From contig NZ_BBZI01000008.1 in NCBI RefSeq assembly GCF_008974245.1, positions 611,516 through 675,515 of the forward strand: 64,000 nucleotides of DNA. Direction: 5' to 3'. Made by a program: the position numbers and the translations under genes. Source of the stretch: Streptomyces abyssomicinicus (GTDB taxonomy: Bacteria; Actinomycetota; Actinomycetes; Streptomycetales; Streptomycetaceae). Each line of letters starts with the position of its first letter. The first letter of the stretch is position 1. The notes below the pieces were generated by a model. That model ran no database searches and was not told the origin of the DNA. It was given only the letters and a program-made list of their open reading frames with translations. Of this stretch, positions 52,671 to 61,045 are shown piece by piece.

Positions 52671-55568
52671 TCAGGCCGGGACGATGTTCACCAGCTTCGG
52701 CGCCCGGACGATCACCTTGCGGACCCCGGCCCCGCCCAGCGCGGCGACGACCTTCTCGTCGGCCAGCGCGATCTTCTCCAGCTCCTCCTCCGAGACGGAC
52801 GGCGGAACCTCCAGACGCGCCTTGACCTTGCCCTTGATCTGCACGACACAGGTCACCGTCTCGTCGACCAGGTAGGCCGCGTCGGCGACCGGGAAGTCCT
52901 GGTGGACGACCGACTCGGTGTGGCCCAGGCGGCGCCACAGCTCCTCGGCGAAGTGCGGGGCCAGCGGGGCGACCATCAGGACCAGCGGCTCGGCCACCGA
53001 GCGCGCCACCGCGCCGCCGGCCTTGGTCAGGTGGTTGTTCAGCTCGGTGATCTTGGCGATGGCGGTGTTGAACCGCATGCCCTCCAGGTCCTGGCGGACG
53101 CCGTCGACCGCCTTGTTCAGGGCCCGCAGGGTGTCGTCGTCGACGGCGTGCCCGGCGTCCTCGACCACGGTGACCTCGCCGGTCGCCTCGTCGACGATGT
53201 TGCGCCACAGCCGCTGCAGCAGGCGGTACTGGCCGATCACCGCGCGGGTGTCCCACGGGCGGGAGACGTCCAGCGGGCCCATCGCCATCTCGTACAGGCG
53301 CAGGGTGTCGGCGCCGTACTCGGCGCAGATCTCGTCGGGGGTGACGGCGTTCTTCAGGGACTTGCCCATCTTGCCCAGCACCCGGGAGACCTGCTCGCCC
53401 TGGTACCAGTAGGCGCCGTCGCGCTCCTCCACCTCGGCGGCCGGCACGGCGATGCCCCGGCTGTCGCGGTAGACGAAGGCCTGGATCATGCCCTGGTTGA
53501 ACAGCTTGTGGAACGGCTCGGGCGAGGAGATGTGCCCCAGGTCGAACAGGATCTTGGACCAGAACCGCGCGTACAGCAGGTGCAGCACCGCGTGCTCGGC
53601 GCCGCCCACGTACAGGTCGACACCGCCGTGCGGCATGCCCTCGCGCGGGCCCATCCAGTACTGCTCAATCGCCGGGTCGACCAGCTTCTCGTCGTTGTGC
53701 GGGTCCAGGTAGCGCAGCTCGTACCAGCAGGAGCCCGCCCAGTTGGGCATGGTGTTGGTCTCGCGGCGGTACTTCTTCGGCCCGTCGCCCAGGTCCAGGG
53801 TGACGTTCACCCAGTCCTCGTTGCGCGACAGCGGGGTCTCCGGCTGGGTGTCCGCGTCGTCCGGGTCGAAGGTGCGCGGCGAGTAGTCCTCGACCTCCGG
53901 CAGCTCCAGCGGCAGCATCGACTCGGGCAGCGGGTGCGCCACGCCGTCCTCGTCGTAGACGATCGGGAACGGCTCGCCCCAGTACCGCTGGCGGCTGAAC
54001 AGCCAGTCGCGCAGGCGGTAGTTGACGGTGCCCTCGCCGATGCCCCGGCCGGCCAGCCAGGCGGTGATGCGGGCCTTCGCCTCGACGACGCCCAGGCCGT
54101 CCAGGGAGATGTCCTCGCCCGCCGAGTTGATCAGCTTCGCGTCGTAGGAGGCGAAGGCGCCGTCCCAGTCGGCCGGGTCGGTGGACCGGCCGTCGGTGGG
54201 CTCGACCACGCAGCGCATGGGCAGCTCGAAGGCGCGGGCGAAGGCGAAGTCACGGCTGTCGTGGGCGGGCACGGCCATGATCGCGCCGGTGCCGTAGCCC
54301 ATCAGCACGTAGTCCGCGATGAAGACCGGGATCTTCTCCCCGTTGACCGGGTTGGTCGCGAAGACACCGGTGAAGACGCCGGTCTTGTCCTTGGCCTCGG
54401 CCTGACGCTCCACGTCGGACTTGGACGCCGCCTGCGCGCGGTAGGAGGCGACCGCCTCCGCCGGGGTGGTGTGACCGCCGGTCCACGCCTCGCGGGTGCC
54501 CTCCGGCCAGGCGGTGGGGGTGAACTTCTCCACCAGCGGGTGCTCCGGCGCCAGCACCATGTAGGTGGCGCCGAACAGGGTGTCCTGGCGGGTGGTGAAG
54601 ACGGTGACGGCGGCCGCTTCGCCGTCGGCGTCGACGGGGAAGTCGACGCGGGCGCCCTCGGAGCGGCCGATCCAGTTGCGCTGCTGCAGCTTGATCGCCT
54701 CGGGCCAGTCCAGCCCGTCCAGGTCGTCCAGCAGGCGGTCCGCGTAGGCGGTGATCCGCATGTTCCACTGACGCAGCCTGGCCTTGAAGACCGGGAAGTT
54801 GCCGCGCTCGGAACGGCCGTCGGCGGTGACCTCCTCGTTGGCCAGCACGGTGCCCAGGCCGGGGCACCAGTTGACCGGCGCGTCCGAGGCGTAGGCCAGG
54901 CGGTACTCGCTCAGCAGGTCGGCGCGCTCGACGGCGGACAGGTCGGCCCAGGCACGGCCGCCGGGCACCTCGCGCTCACCGCTCTCGAACCGGGCGACCA
55001 GCTCGGCGATCGGGCGGGCCTTGCCGGCCTCGGGGTCGTACCAGGAGTTGAAGATCTGCAGGAAGATCCACTGGGTCCACCGGTAGTACTCCGGGTCGAT
55101 CGTGGCGAACGACCGGCGCTTGTCGTGACCCAGGCCCAGGCGGCGCAGCTGCGCCTTCATGTTGGCCATGTTGGCCTCGGTGGAGACCCGCGGGTGGGTG
55201 CCGGTCTGCACGGCGAACTGCTCGGCCGGCAGGCCGAAGGCGTCGAAGCCCAGGGTGTGCAGGACGTTGTGCCCGGTCATCCGCTGGTGGCGGGCGTAGA
55301 CGTCGGTGGCGATGTAGCCCAGCGGGTGGCCGACGTGCAGGCCCGCACCCGACGGGTACGGGAACATGTCCATGATGAACTTCTTGGGGCGGGCGGCGAC
55401 CTCGGGGTCGCCCGCCAGGTCGCCGGACGGGTTCGGGGCCTCGTAGGTCCCTTCGGCGTCCCAGAAGTCCTGCCAGCGTGCCTCGATCTCGGCCGCCAGG
55501 GCGGCCGTGTAGCGGTGCGGCGCGACCTCCGCCGACTCGGCGGCGGTGGCGGGGTTCGTCTCGCTCAT
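52671..55568 (-). CDS. leuS: leucyl-tRNA synthetase
   Basis: 965 aa class I synthetase. The HIGH motif appears as HVGH in FPYPSGAGLHVGHPLGY, the KMSKS motif as KMGKS. The editing domain has the TGTHPR..., TTRQDTLFGATY and GTGAIMAVPAHDSRD motifs. The start at MSETNPATAAE has no strong ribosome site; one 17 codons earlier is possible. Upstream lie a leucine leader peptide and a hairpin followed by a run of six U, so the gene is probably controlled by attenuation that senses charged tRNA-Leu. Confidence 0.97.
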   Translation of the reverse strand: MSETNPATAAESAEVAPHRYTAALAAEIEARWQDFWDAEGTYEAPNPSGDLAGDPEVAARPKKFIMDMFPYPSGAGLHVGHPLGYIATDVYARHQRMTGHNVLHTLGFDAFGLPAEQFAVQTGTHPRVSTEANMANMKAQLRRLGLGHDKRRSFATIDPEYYRWTQWIFLQIFNSWYDPEAGKARPIAELVARFESGEREVPGGRAWADLSAVERADLLSEYRLAYASDAPVNWCPGLGTVLANEEVTADGRSERGNFPVFKARLRQWNMRITAYADRLLDDLDGLDWPEAIKLQQRNWIGRSEGARVDFPVDADGEAAAVTVFTTRQDTLFGATYMVLAPEHPLVEKFTPTAWPEGTREAWTGGHTTPAEAVASYRAQAASKSDVERQAEAKDKTGVFTGVFATNPVNGEKIPVFIADYVLMGYGTGAIMAVPAHDSRDFAFARAFELPMRCVVEPTDGRSTDPADWDGAFASYDAKLINSAGEDISLDGLGVVEAKARITAWLAGRGIGEGTVNYRLRDWLFSRQRYWGEPFPIVYDEDGVAHPLPESMLPLELPEVEDYSPRTFDPDDADTQPETPLSRNEDWVNVTLDLGDGPKKYRRETNTMPNWAGSCWYELRYLDPHNDEKLVDPAIEQYWMGPREGMPHGGVDLYVGGAEHAVLHLLYARFWSKILFDLGHISSPEPFHKLFNQGMIQAFVYRDSRGIAVPAAEVEERDGAYWYQGEQVSRVLGKMGKSLKNAVTPDEICAEYGADTLRLYEMAMGPLDVSRPWDTRAVIGQYRLLQRLWRNIVDEATGEVTVVEDAGHAVDDDTLRALNKAVDGVRQDLEGMRFNTAIAKITELNNHLTKAGGAVARSVAEPLVLMVAPLAPHFAEELWRRLGHTESVVHQDFPVADAAYLVDETVTCVVQIKGKVKARLEVPPSVSEEELEKIALADEKVVAALGGAGVRKVIVRAPKLVNIVPA

Positions 55569-55662
55569 GATCCTCAAAGCTCCATCGATCGACGTCGTCT
55601 CTGCCGTGGGTGCCCCCACCTGCTCGAGCGGAGCCGAGAGCTCGGGGGAGGGCCCGGAAATG

Positions 55663-55687
55663 AAAAAACCCCTCGCACAGGAGGGGG
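55663..55687 (-). terminator. attenuator terminator before leuS
   Basis: On the minus strand CCCCTC-CTGTGC-GAGGGG forms a 6-bp stem followed directly by TTTTTT, a classical intrinsic terminator and the only hairpin with a U-run that I saw in the window. It lies about 95 bp before leuS and after the leader peptide. Confidence 0.85.
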
Positions 55688-55700
55688 CGCCGCGCCGATG

Positions 55701-55726
55701 CCGGCCACGGTTCTCGTGGTGGCCGG
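55701..55726 (-). promoter_or_regulatory. leader hairpin between leader peptide and terminator of leuS
   Basis: CCGGCCAC and GTGGCCGG form a perfect 8-bp stem with a 10-nt loop. It may be the pause hairpin or the competing structure of the attenuator. Confidence 0.5.
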
Positions 55727-55732
55727 GACTGA

Positions 55733-55771
55733 TCAGCGCGGCTCGCTAAGCAGAAGGCGTACGGCACGCAT
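55733..55771 (-). CDS. leucine leader peptide of leuS
   Basis: A 12-aa peptide, MRAVRLLLSEPR, with three consecutive Leu codons (CTT CTG CTT), followed by a hairpin and a U-run terminator before leuS. It parallels the leader of leuA (MRYGLLLLSCRGEGL): both start MR, have a Leu run ending in CTT, then Ser. It lies between tRNA-Ala and leuS. Confidence 0.75.
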   Translation of the reverse strand: MRAVRLLLSEPR

Positions 55772-55831
55772 GGCGTCAGGGTACCGCAGCCCTTCGAAGC
55801 GCCGCGAGGCAGTTCGAACGGCGGGACACGC

Positions 55832-55867
55832 AGAAGGCGGGCCATCCTTTTGGATGACCCGCCTTCT
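55832..55867 (-). terminator. terminator of tRNA-Ala (first copy)
   Basis: AGAAGGCGGGCCATCC and GGATGACCCGCCTTCT pair over 16 bp with one G:U and a TTTT loop, 6 bp after the tRNA. Confidence 0.9.
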
Positions 55868-55873
55868 CGACTG

Positions 55874-55946
55874 TGGAGCTAAGGAGAATTGAACTCCTGA
55901 CCTCCTGCATGCCATGCAGGCGCTCTACCAACTGAGCTATAGCCCC
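55874..55946 (-). tRNA. tRNA-Ala (GGC), copy 1
   Basis: 73 nt, complete cloverleaf. The acceptor stem pairs GGGGCTA with TAGCTCC and contains the G3:U70 pair that identifies tRNA-Ala. The anticodon loop ATGGCAT gives anticodon GGC. The T-arm has GTTCAATTC. The discriminator is A, and CCA is not encoded. The sequence is identical to the second copy 660 bp away. Confidence 0.98.
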
Positions 55947-56073
55947 TTGCGGTGTGTCGTCCGGGCTTCCCTCTGCGGTTCCCCCCGGCGACACAGAGAA
56001 CATTACATGACCCTGGGGGGCGGACACCAAATCGTTTCCGCTCTGTCCGGATTCGCCCGGAAAGTAAGGCGGC

Positions 56074-56307
56074 TCAGGCGGTTTCGAACGAGTAGAAGCG
56101 CTTGAGGGTGCAGAGCTCGTCGAGCAGCCTGCCGTAGATCGGCTCGCCCTCGAGCTCGCGGTAGGTCTCGATGGGGTCGCCTTTTATGATCAGCGCCCTG
56201 GCGCACTCCTCGCACCAGTACTGGTACTCCTCGTTGACCGGCTCCATGTCCCGCACGATCGGCGTGCCGCTGCCGCACCAGTCGCACTTCCTGCGGTGTG
56301 CCCCCAC
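56074..56307 (-). CDS. small zinc-ribbon-like protein
   Basis: 77 aa, unknown function. Two Cys-x2-Cys pairs (CDWC near residue 8 and CEEC near 32) suggest a zinc ribbon; the rest is helical with an acidic middle (PIETYRELEGEPIYGRLLDELC). The GTG is preferred because GGGAGGGAG lies 6 nt upstream. The gene stands between two tRNA-Ala genes on the same strand and is conserved in Streptomyces as far as I recall. Confidence 0.75.
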   Translation of the reverse strand: MGAHRRKCDWCGSGTPIVRDMEPVNEEYQYWCEECARALIIKGDPIETYRELEGEPIYGRLLDELCTLKRFYSFETA

Positions 56308-56561
56308 GCGCCACTCCCTCCCGTCGGGCCGCGGTCCCCTTCCGGCCGTCCGATTCTGCCATGTGAGCCGGCGGCGGCACCGGGACGACGCCGGTGCCCG
56401 CCGCCCCGATACCAGGCTGATACGAAAAGATCCCGTCCTGCCGGACGGGATCCCTTCCCTGCCGTACGCCCTCCTAGTCGCCTCCTGCACTCCGGCGGCT
56501 CGGCGCGGCGCGGCTCGGCCCGGCACGGCTCGGCGCGGCTCCGGCGAGGTGACGGCAAAGC

Positions 56562-56599
56562 GAAGATCCCGCCCGGTCTTTCGACCGGACGGGATCTTC
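56562..56599 (-). terminator. terminator of tRNA-Ala (second copy)
   Basis: GAAGATCCCGCCCGGTC pairs with GACCGGACGGGATCTTC (one G:U), tetraloop TTTC (GAAA on the transcript strand), 6 bp after the tRNA. Confidence 0.9.
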
Positions 56600-56605
56600 C
56601 GATTG

Positions 56606-56678
56606 TGGAGCTAAGGAGAATTGAACTCCTGACCTCCTGCATGCCATGCAGGCGCTCTACCAACTGAGCTATAGCCCC
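56606..56678 (-). tRNA. tRNA-Ala (GGC), copy 2
   Basis: Identical in all 73 nt to the first copy, with the same anticodon GGC and the G3:U70 pair. It has its own terminator, and the flanking sequences differ, so it is an independent transcription unit. Confidence 0.98.
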
Positions 56679-56787
56679 TTGCCGTTCGCATCCCGCTCGG
56701 CGGGGCGAACGAGTAGAACTCTAGCCTGTGACCAGCCGAAAAGTGAAATCGGCCGGTCCCGGGCCCCCGCGGGGCCCGGGAGAGCCG

Positions 56788-57459
56788 TCAGGTGTCGTCG
56801 CCGAGCACCGGCTCCGGCAGGGAGCCCGCGTTGTGCTCCAGCAGACGCCAGCCGCGGGCGCCCTGGCCGAGGACGGACCAGCAGCAGTTGGACAGTCCGC
56901 CCAGGCCCTCCCACAGGTGGGCGTCCAGGCCCAGCAGCCGGCCGATGGTGGTGCGGATCGTGCCGCCGTGGCTGACCACGACCAGGGTGCCGTCCACGGG
57001 GAGCTTCTCGGCGTGCCGCAGCACCACCGGGGCCGCGCGGTCGGCGACCTCCGTCTCCAGCTCGCCGCCGCCGCGGCGGACCGGCTCACCCTGCTTCCAC
57101 GCCATGTACTCGTCGCCGTGCCGGGCGAGGATCTCGTCGTGGGTGAGGCCCTGCCAGACACCGGCGAAGGTCTCCCGCAGGCCCTCCTCCCGGGCGACCT
57201 CCAGGCCGGTGAGCGCGGCCAGCTCGGAGGCGGTGTCGGCGGCGCGCCGCAGGTCGGAGGCGACGATCGCGTCCGGCGCCAGCCGGGCGAGCAGCTTGGC
57301 GGCCCGCTTGGCCTGGGCGCGGCCGGTGTCGGTGAGGTCGACGTCCGTGGTGCCCTGGAAGCGGCGCTCCACGTTCCACGAGGTCTGGCCGTGCCGCCAC
57401 AGGATCACGCGGCGGCCGCGGCCGGCGTTCTTCGCGGCGGCTCCCGCGGCAGCCGTCAC
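56788..57459 (-). CDS. histidine phosphatase family protein
   Basis: 223 aa, phosphoglycerate-mutase-like. The catalytic RHG is at 22-24 in LWRHGQTSWN, and the second His lies in VVSHGGTIRT. RRFQGTTDVDLTDTG and the ASDLRRAADTA motif complete the site. It is probably a cofactor-dependent phosphatase of broad or unknown substrate. The GTG start overlaps the rsfS stop by 4 bp, so it is coupled to rsfS. Confidence 0.93.
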   Translation of the reverse strand: MTAAAGAAAKNAGRGRRVILWRHGQTSWNVERRFQGTTDVDLTDTGRAQAKRAAKLLARLAPDAIVASDLRRAADTASELAALTGLEVAREEGLRETFAGVWQGLTHDEILARHGDEYMAWKQGEPVRRGGGELETEVADRAAPVVLRHAEKLPVDGTLVVVSHGGTIRTTIGRLLGLDAHLWEGLGGLSNCCWSVLGQGARGWRLLEHNAGSLPEPVLGDDT

Positions 57460-57905
57460 CAGACCTCACCGTCCGGCAGCCCGGCCTCCTCCTGCGCGGC
57501 CTGCGTCCGGGCGTGCTCCGCGGCCTTGCCACGGGTCGCCCTGGCCTCTTCCGGCAGGTCCAGCTCGGGGCAGTCCTTCCACAGACGCTCCAGGGCGTAG
57601 AAGACGCGCTCCTCGCTGTGCTGGACGTGGACGACGATGTCGACGTAGTCGAGCAGGATCCAGCGGGCGTCCCGGTCGCCCTCGCGGCGCACCGGCTTGG
57701 CTCCGAGCTCCTTCTGCAGCCGCTCCTCGATCTCGTCGACGATCGACTTGACCTGACGGTCGTTGGGCGCGGAGGCGAGCAGGAAGGCATCCGTGATCGA
57801 CAGCACGTCGCTGACGTCGTAGGCGATGATGTCGTGCGCGAGCTTGTCGGCCGCGGCCTGAGCGGCGGTGGTGATGAGCTCGATGGATCGGTCGGTGGCG
57901 GTCAC
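57456..57905 (-). CDS. rsfS: ribosome silencing factor RsfS
   Basis: 149 aa. RsfS binds ribosomal protein L14 and blocks subunit joining when nutrients are short. The core AHDIIAYDVSDVLSITDAFLLASAPNDRQVKSIVD and the WILLDYVDIVVHVQHSEERVFYALERLW motif are typical. The GTG at VTATDRSIELI is chosen over a start 30 codons earlier. It lies downstream of nadD and the LCP gene, the standard nadD-rsfS neighbourhood with one insertion. Confidence 0.95.
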   Translation of the reverse strand: MTATDRSIELITTAAQAAADKLAHDIIAYDVSDVLSITDAFLLASAPNDRQVKSIVDEIEERLQKELGAKPVRREGDRDARWILLDYVDIVVHVQHSEERVFYALERLWKDCPELDLPEEARATRGKAAEHARTQAAQEEAGLPDGEVW

Positions 57906-58097
57906 TGCCTGGCTTTCCGTCGTCGGACTTCTTCCCGTCCAGGGTCTCACGGACCGCCGGGACCGCCCCACGGAATACCGCGAGGCCATGGCCACACCGC
58001 CGGAGCCGCACGGGCCGGGCCGGGAGCGGCCGGAGCCGGTCCCGCGGCGGCGGGACCGGCTCCGTGCGTGCGCGGGTGCGCGGGTGTGCGCGGCGGG

Positions 58098-59972
58098 TCA
58101 GGCGCCCGGCTCGTAGTCCTGGCCGAGCACCACCGTGACGTCCGCGTTGGAGGCGGTGGCGCCCTTGGTGACGGCCGACTCCGGCAGGCCCAGGGTGCGG
58201 GCCACCTCGATCGCCTCGTCCTTGGCGCCCGCGTCGGCGTACCGCACCTCGGAGGTGGCGGCCGCGTCCGCGCTGCCGGCGGCGACGTAGGTGTAGCCGC
58301 CGTTGACCAGCGCCACCCGGGCGAGGTCGGCGATCGGCTGCTCCTTGGCGTCGGTCTTGCCGCCGGTGGCGTTGCGCAGGCTGACGCGCACGCCGCCGCC
58401 GTCCTCGCCGGGGCTCTTGGCCTGGCCGCCGAGGATCTTCTCGACGATCTCCTGGCTGGCCTTCTCGCCGAGGGTGCCGTCGCCCTCCACGGGCAGCAGC
58501 GTGCTGCGGTAGTCGCCGCCCTTGGCGTGGTCGGCGAGGCCGGCGAGGAAGTGGCCGAGGTCCTCGTCGGTCAGCGGCGGCTCGATGATCTGGCCGAGCT
58601 GCTGCACGGTGACCGTGGCGCCCTGCTCGTCGGAGGAGAGCTTGCGCAGCACGCCCCGCATGACCTGGCCGAACCGCTCCAGCTGCGCGCTCTGCGCCTC
58701 GCTGGGGCCCCGGTAGGTGGCGTAGGCCGCGGCCATCTTGCCGCTGAGGGTCTGCTGCTCGCCCTGGTGGACCAGCGGGGCGGCGCCCTCGTCCTCGGCC
58801 TTGGGGTCGGGGACGTCGGTGTCGGTGTCGACCTCGATGTGGCCGACGATGTCGACCAGGTTCTGCAGGAACGGGGTGTCCAGCCGCCAGGTGCCCTCGA
58901 TCCGGGTGCCGAGGACGGTGTCCAGGGAATCCCGGGTGCCGGACGATCCGTCGTCACCGACGGACTGCCCGAGGGTGGTGGCGTTGCCGTCCTGGTCGAT
59001 GAGGGCCAGCGAGTTGGGCAGCAGCACGGCGCTGCCCTCCTCGGTGGTGGCGTTGTCCACCAGCAGCAGGGTCGAGGTGTCCGAGCCCTTGGTGGGGTGC
59101 AGGTGGACGACGATCACGTCGCGCTTCTGGGCGCCCGAGGCGGTCTCGGAACCCTGTGCGCCGTCCGACGAGGACAGGAAGGGCAGCTTGCCCGCGTACC
59201 AGAGGTAGCCGCCGCCGGCCACCACGACCAGGGCGAGGACGACGAGGACGGCCGTCATCCGGGCGCGGGCCCGGCGCTTGGCCTCCTCGCGGCGCTCGGT
59301 GCGGTTCTCGGTGAACTGGAGCCAGTCGATGACGTCCTCGGACTCGCCGTCCTGCTCCTCGACGAAGGCGAACTGCTCGGTGTCGTACCCCGGACCGGCG
59401 TCCCGGCGCGGCGCCTGCCCGGGGCCGCCCTGCTGCGGGATCCGGGCGGACTGCTCGGCCGCGGCCGGCCGGCCCACGGGCATGCCCTGGCCGCCGTAGG
59501 GCTGCCCGCCCGGGCCCTGGCCGGGCGCGGGCCGCCGGGGAGGCTGCTGCGGGGAAGGCTGCTGCGGGGGCTGCCCGGGACGGCCCTGGGGCGGGCCGCC
59601 GTGGTGACCGCCGTACGGCGGACCGGCGGGCCCTCCCGCGGGGGGCACGGGGGCCTGCTGCCCGGTGCCCGGGCCGCCCGCGCCGTAGGGGTCGTAGCCG
59701 GTGGCGGGCGGCTGCTGCGGCCCGCCACCGGCCGGCGGCTGCTGCGGCCCTCGGCCGGACGCGTAGGGGTCGTAGCCGTACCCCTGCGACTGCGGCGCCG
59801 GGCCGCCCTGGGGCGGCCGGCCCTGGCCGCCGTGCTGCGGGGCGGGATAGCCCTGCGGCCCGGGCTGGCGCGGCGCCTGCCGGTACACGGGCTGCCCGTA
59901 CTCGTCGTAGCCGACCAGTTCGTACTGGCCGTCCGCCTGTCCCGCGTGTCCCGCGTCGTATCGGTCGTTCAC
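58098..59972 (-). CDS. LCP/LytR_C-type membrane protein
   Basis: 624 aa. A long Gly/Pro/Gln-rich cytoplasmic tail of about 240 residues is followed by one membrane helix (MTAVLVVLALVVVAGGGYLW). A divergent LCP-like domain comes next (DVIVVHLHPTKGSDTSTLLLVD; VLLPNSLALIDQDG), and a LytR C-terminal domain at the end (VRVSLRNATGGKTDAKEQ...YTYVAAG). The LCP Arg and Asp that bind polyprenyl pyrophosphate are not evident, so wall-polymer transferase activity is uncertain. It lies 16 bp after nadD. Confidence 0.85.
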   Translation of the reverse strand: MNDRYDAGHAGQADGQYELVGYDEYGQPVYRQAPRQPGPQGYPAPQHGGQGRPPQGGPAPQSQGYGYDPYASGRGPQQPPAGGGPQQPPATGYDPYGAGGPGTGQQAPVPPAGGPAGPPYGGHHGGPPQGRPGQPPQQPSPQQPPRRPAPGQGPGGQPYGGQGMPVGRPAAAEQSARIPQQGGPGQAPRRDAGPGYDTEQFAFVEEQDGESEDVIDWLQFTENRTERREEAKRRARARMTAVLVVLALVVVAGGGYLWYAGKLPFLSSSDGAQGSETASGAQKRDVIVVHLHPTKGSDTSTLLLVDNATTEEGSAVLLPNSLALIDQDGNATTLGQSVGDDGSSGTRDSLDTVLGTRIEGTWRLDTPFLQNLVDIVGHIEVDTDTDVPDPKAEDEGAAPLVHQGEQQTLSGKMAAAYATYRGPSEAQSAQLERFGQVMRGVLRKLSSDEQGATVTVQQLGQIIEPPLTDEDLGHFLAGLADHAKGGDYRSTLLPVEGDGTLGEKASQEIVEKILGGQAKSPGEDGGGVRVSLRNATGGKTDAKEQPIADLARVALVNGGYTYVAAGSADAAATSEVRYADAGAKDEAIEVARTLGLPESAVTKGATASNADVTVVLGQDYEPGA

Positions 59973-59988
59973 CGGTGCCCCTCTCGGC

Positions 59989-60639
59989 TCACTCGCCGCG
60001 GTACAGCTGACGCTTGTCGATGTAGCGCACGACTCCGTCCGGCACCAGATACCAGACGGGGGCCCCCTTGGCGACTCGCGCACGGCAGTCCGTGGACGAG
60101 ATGGCGAGCGCCGGCACCTCGACGAGCGAGACACCGCCTTCGGGCAGCCCTGGGTCGTGCAGTATGTGTCCCGGCCGCGTCACGCCGATGAAGTGCGCGA
60201 GGGAGAACAGCTCGTCCGCGTCCCGCCAGGTGAGGATCTGGGCGAGCGCGTCCGCGCCGGTGATGAAGAAGAGGTCCGTGTCCGGGTTGAGCGCGCGCAG
60301 GTCGCGCAGCGTGTCCGTGGTGTAGGTCGGACCGCCGCGGTCGATGTCGATGCGGCTCACCGAGAACTGCGGGTTCTCGGCGGTGGCGATGACCGTCATC
60401 AGGTAGCGGTCCTCGGCCGGGGTGACCGTCCGGTGGCTCTTCTGCCAGGGCCGGCCGGTGGGCACGAACACGACCTCGTCGAGTGCGAACGCCGCGGCGA
60501 CCTCACTGGCCGCCACCAGGTGTCCGTGATGGATCGGGTCGAACGTCCCGCCCATCACCCCGAGGCGGCGTCTTCCCTTGTCGGCCGGGCCGGCGGCCGG
60601 GACGCCTCCCGGACCGGCGGGCATGTCCTGCTCTCCCAT
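59989..60639 (-). CDS. nadD: nicotinate-nucleotide adenylyltransferase
   Basis: 216 aa. It makes nicotinate adenine dinucleotide from NaMN and ATP. The nucleotidyltransferase motif GTFDPIHHGHL (31-41) and the ISSTDCRARV motif near the end are intact. The first 25 residues are a Gly/Pro-rich extension. The nadD-LCP-rsfS order is typical of actinobacteria. Confidence 0.96.
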   Translation of the reverse strand: MGEQDMPAGPGGVPAAGPADKGRRRLGVMGGTFDPIHHGHLVAASEVAAAFALDEVVFVPTGRPWQKSHRTVTPAEDRYLMTVIATAENPQFSVSRIDIDRGGPTYTTDTLRDLRALNPDTDLFFITGADALAQILTWRDADELFSLAHFIGVTRPGHILHDPGLPEGGVSLVEVPALAISSTDCRARVAKGAPVWYLVPDGVVRYIDKRQLYRGE

Positions 60640-60725
60640 GCGTGCAGACCCTACCGGCCCGGTCCCGGAAGCTTGACCTCGACCTTCCCCACCTGGGGAT
60701 TTGCGGCGGGATCACCCGTTCCGGG

Positions 60726-60887
60726 TCACCGGTCGCGGTTGAAGCCGACGGTGATGAAGAGCAGCAGCATGAGGATCACGAAGGCGCCGATGCCCGGCAG
60801 CAGGGGGTTGAGGTTCATGTGGTGACCGTGCTCGCCGCCCTCGGCGGCGAGGGTGACCAACTGCGCGGCGCTCTGCTCAAAGCTCAT
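60726..60887 (-). CDS. 53-aa single-pass membrane protein
   Basis: MSFEQSAAQLVTLAAEGGEH, then a His-rich turn, then LLPGIGAFVILMLLLFITVGF as one helix, and RDR at the end. Codon use is normal. It stands upstream of nadD on the same strand and is divergent from the M48 gene. No recognised family; the Glu/His/Gly turn and the very short cytoplasmic tail are the only features. It may be a small regulator of a membrane enzyme, which is not shown. Confidence 0.7.
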   Translation of the reverse strand: MSFEQSAAQLVTLAAEGGEHGHHMNLNPLLPGIGAFVILMLLLFITVGFNRDR

Positions 60888-61045
60888 CTTCGGCTGGACC
60901 AATCCGTATGGGCTGGATAAGGACGTCGGCTCATCGTATGCGCCGGTCGGTCACGGGAACCATCGGCCCCGCCCGCTCGTCCTCCCCACAGCAGCACCGG
61001 CCGGGCGGCCGGGGGCGGACGAGGGCGACACGGGCGGGGGACCTG

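Noticed and set aside
55569..55771. T-box riboswitch upstream of leuS
   Set aside because: No T-box sequence or stem I structure is seen; a Leu-rich leader peptide with terminator explains the region better.
52902..55892. 996-codon open frame opposite leuS
   Set aside because: leuS on the minus strand has all its motifs, and the plus frame has none.
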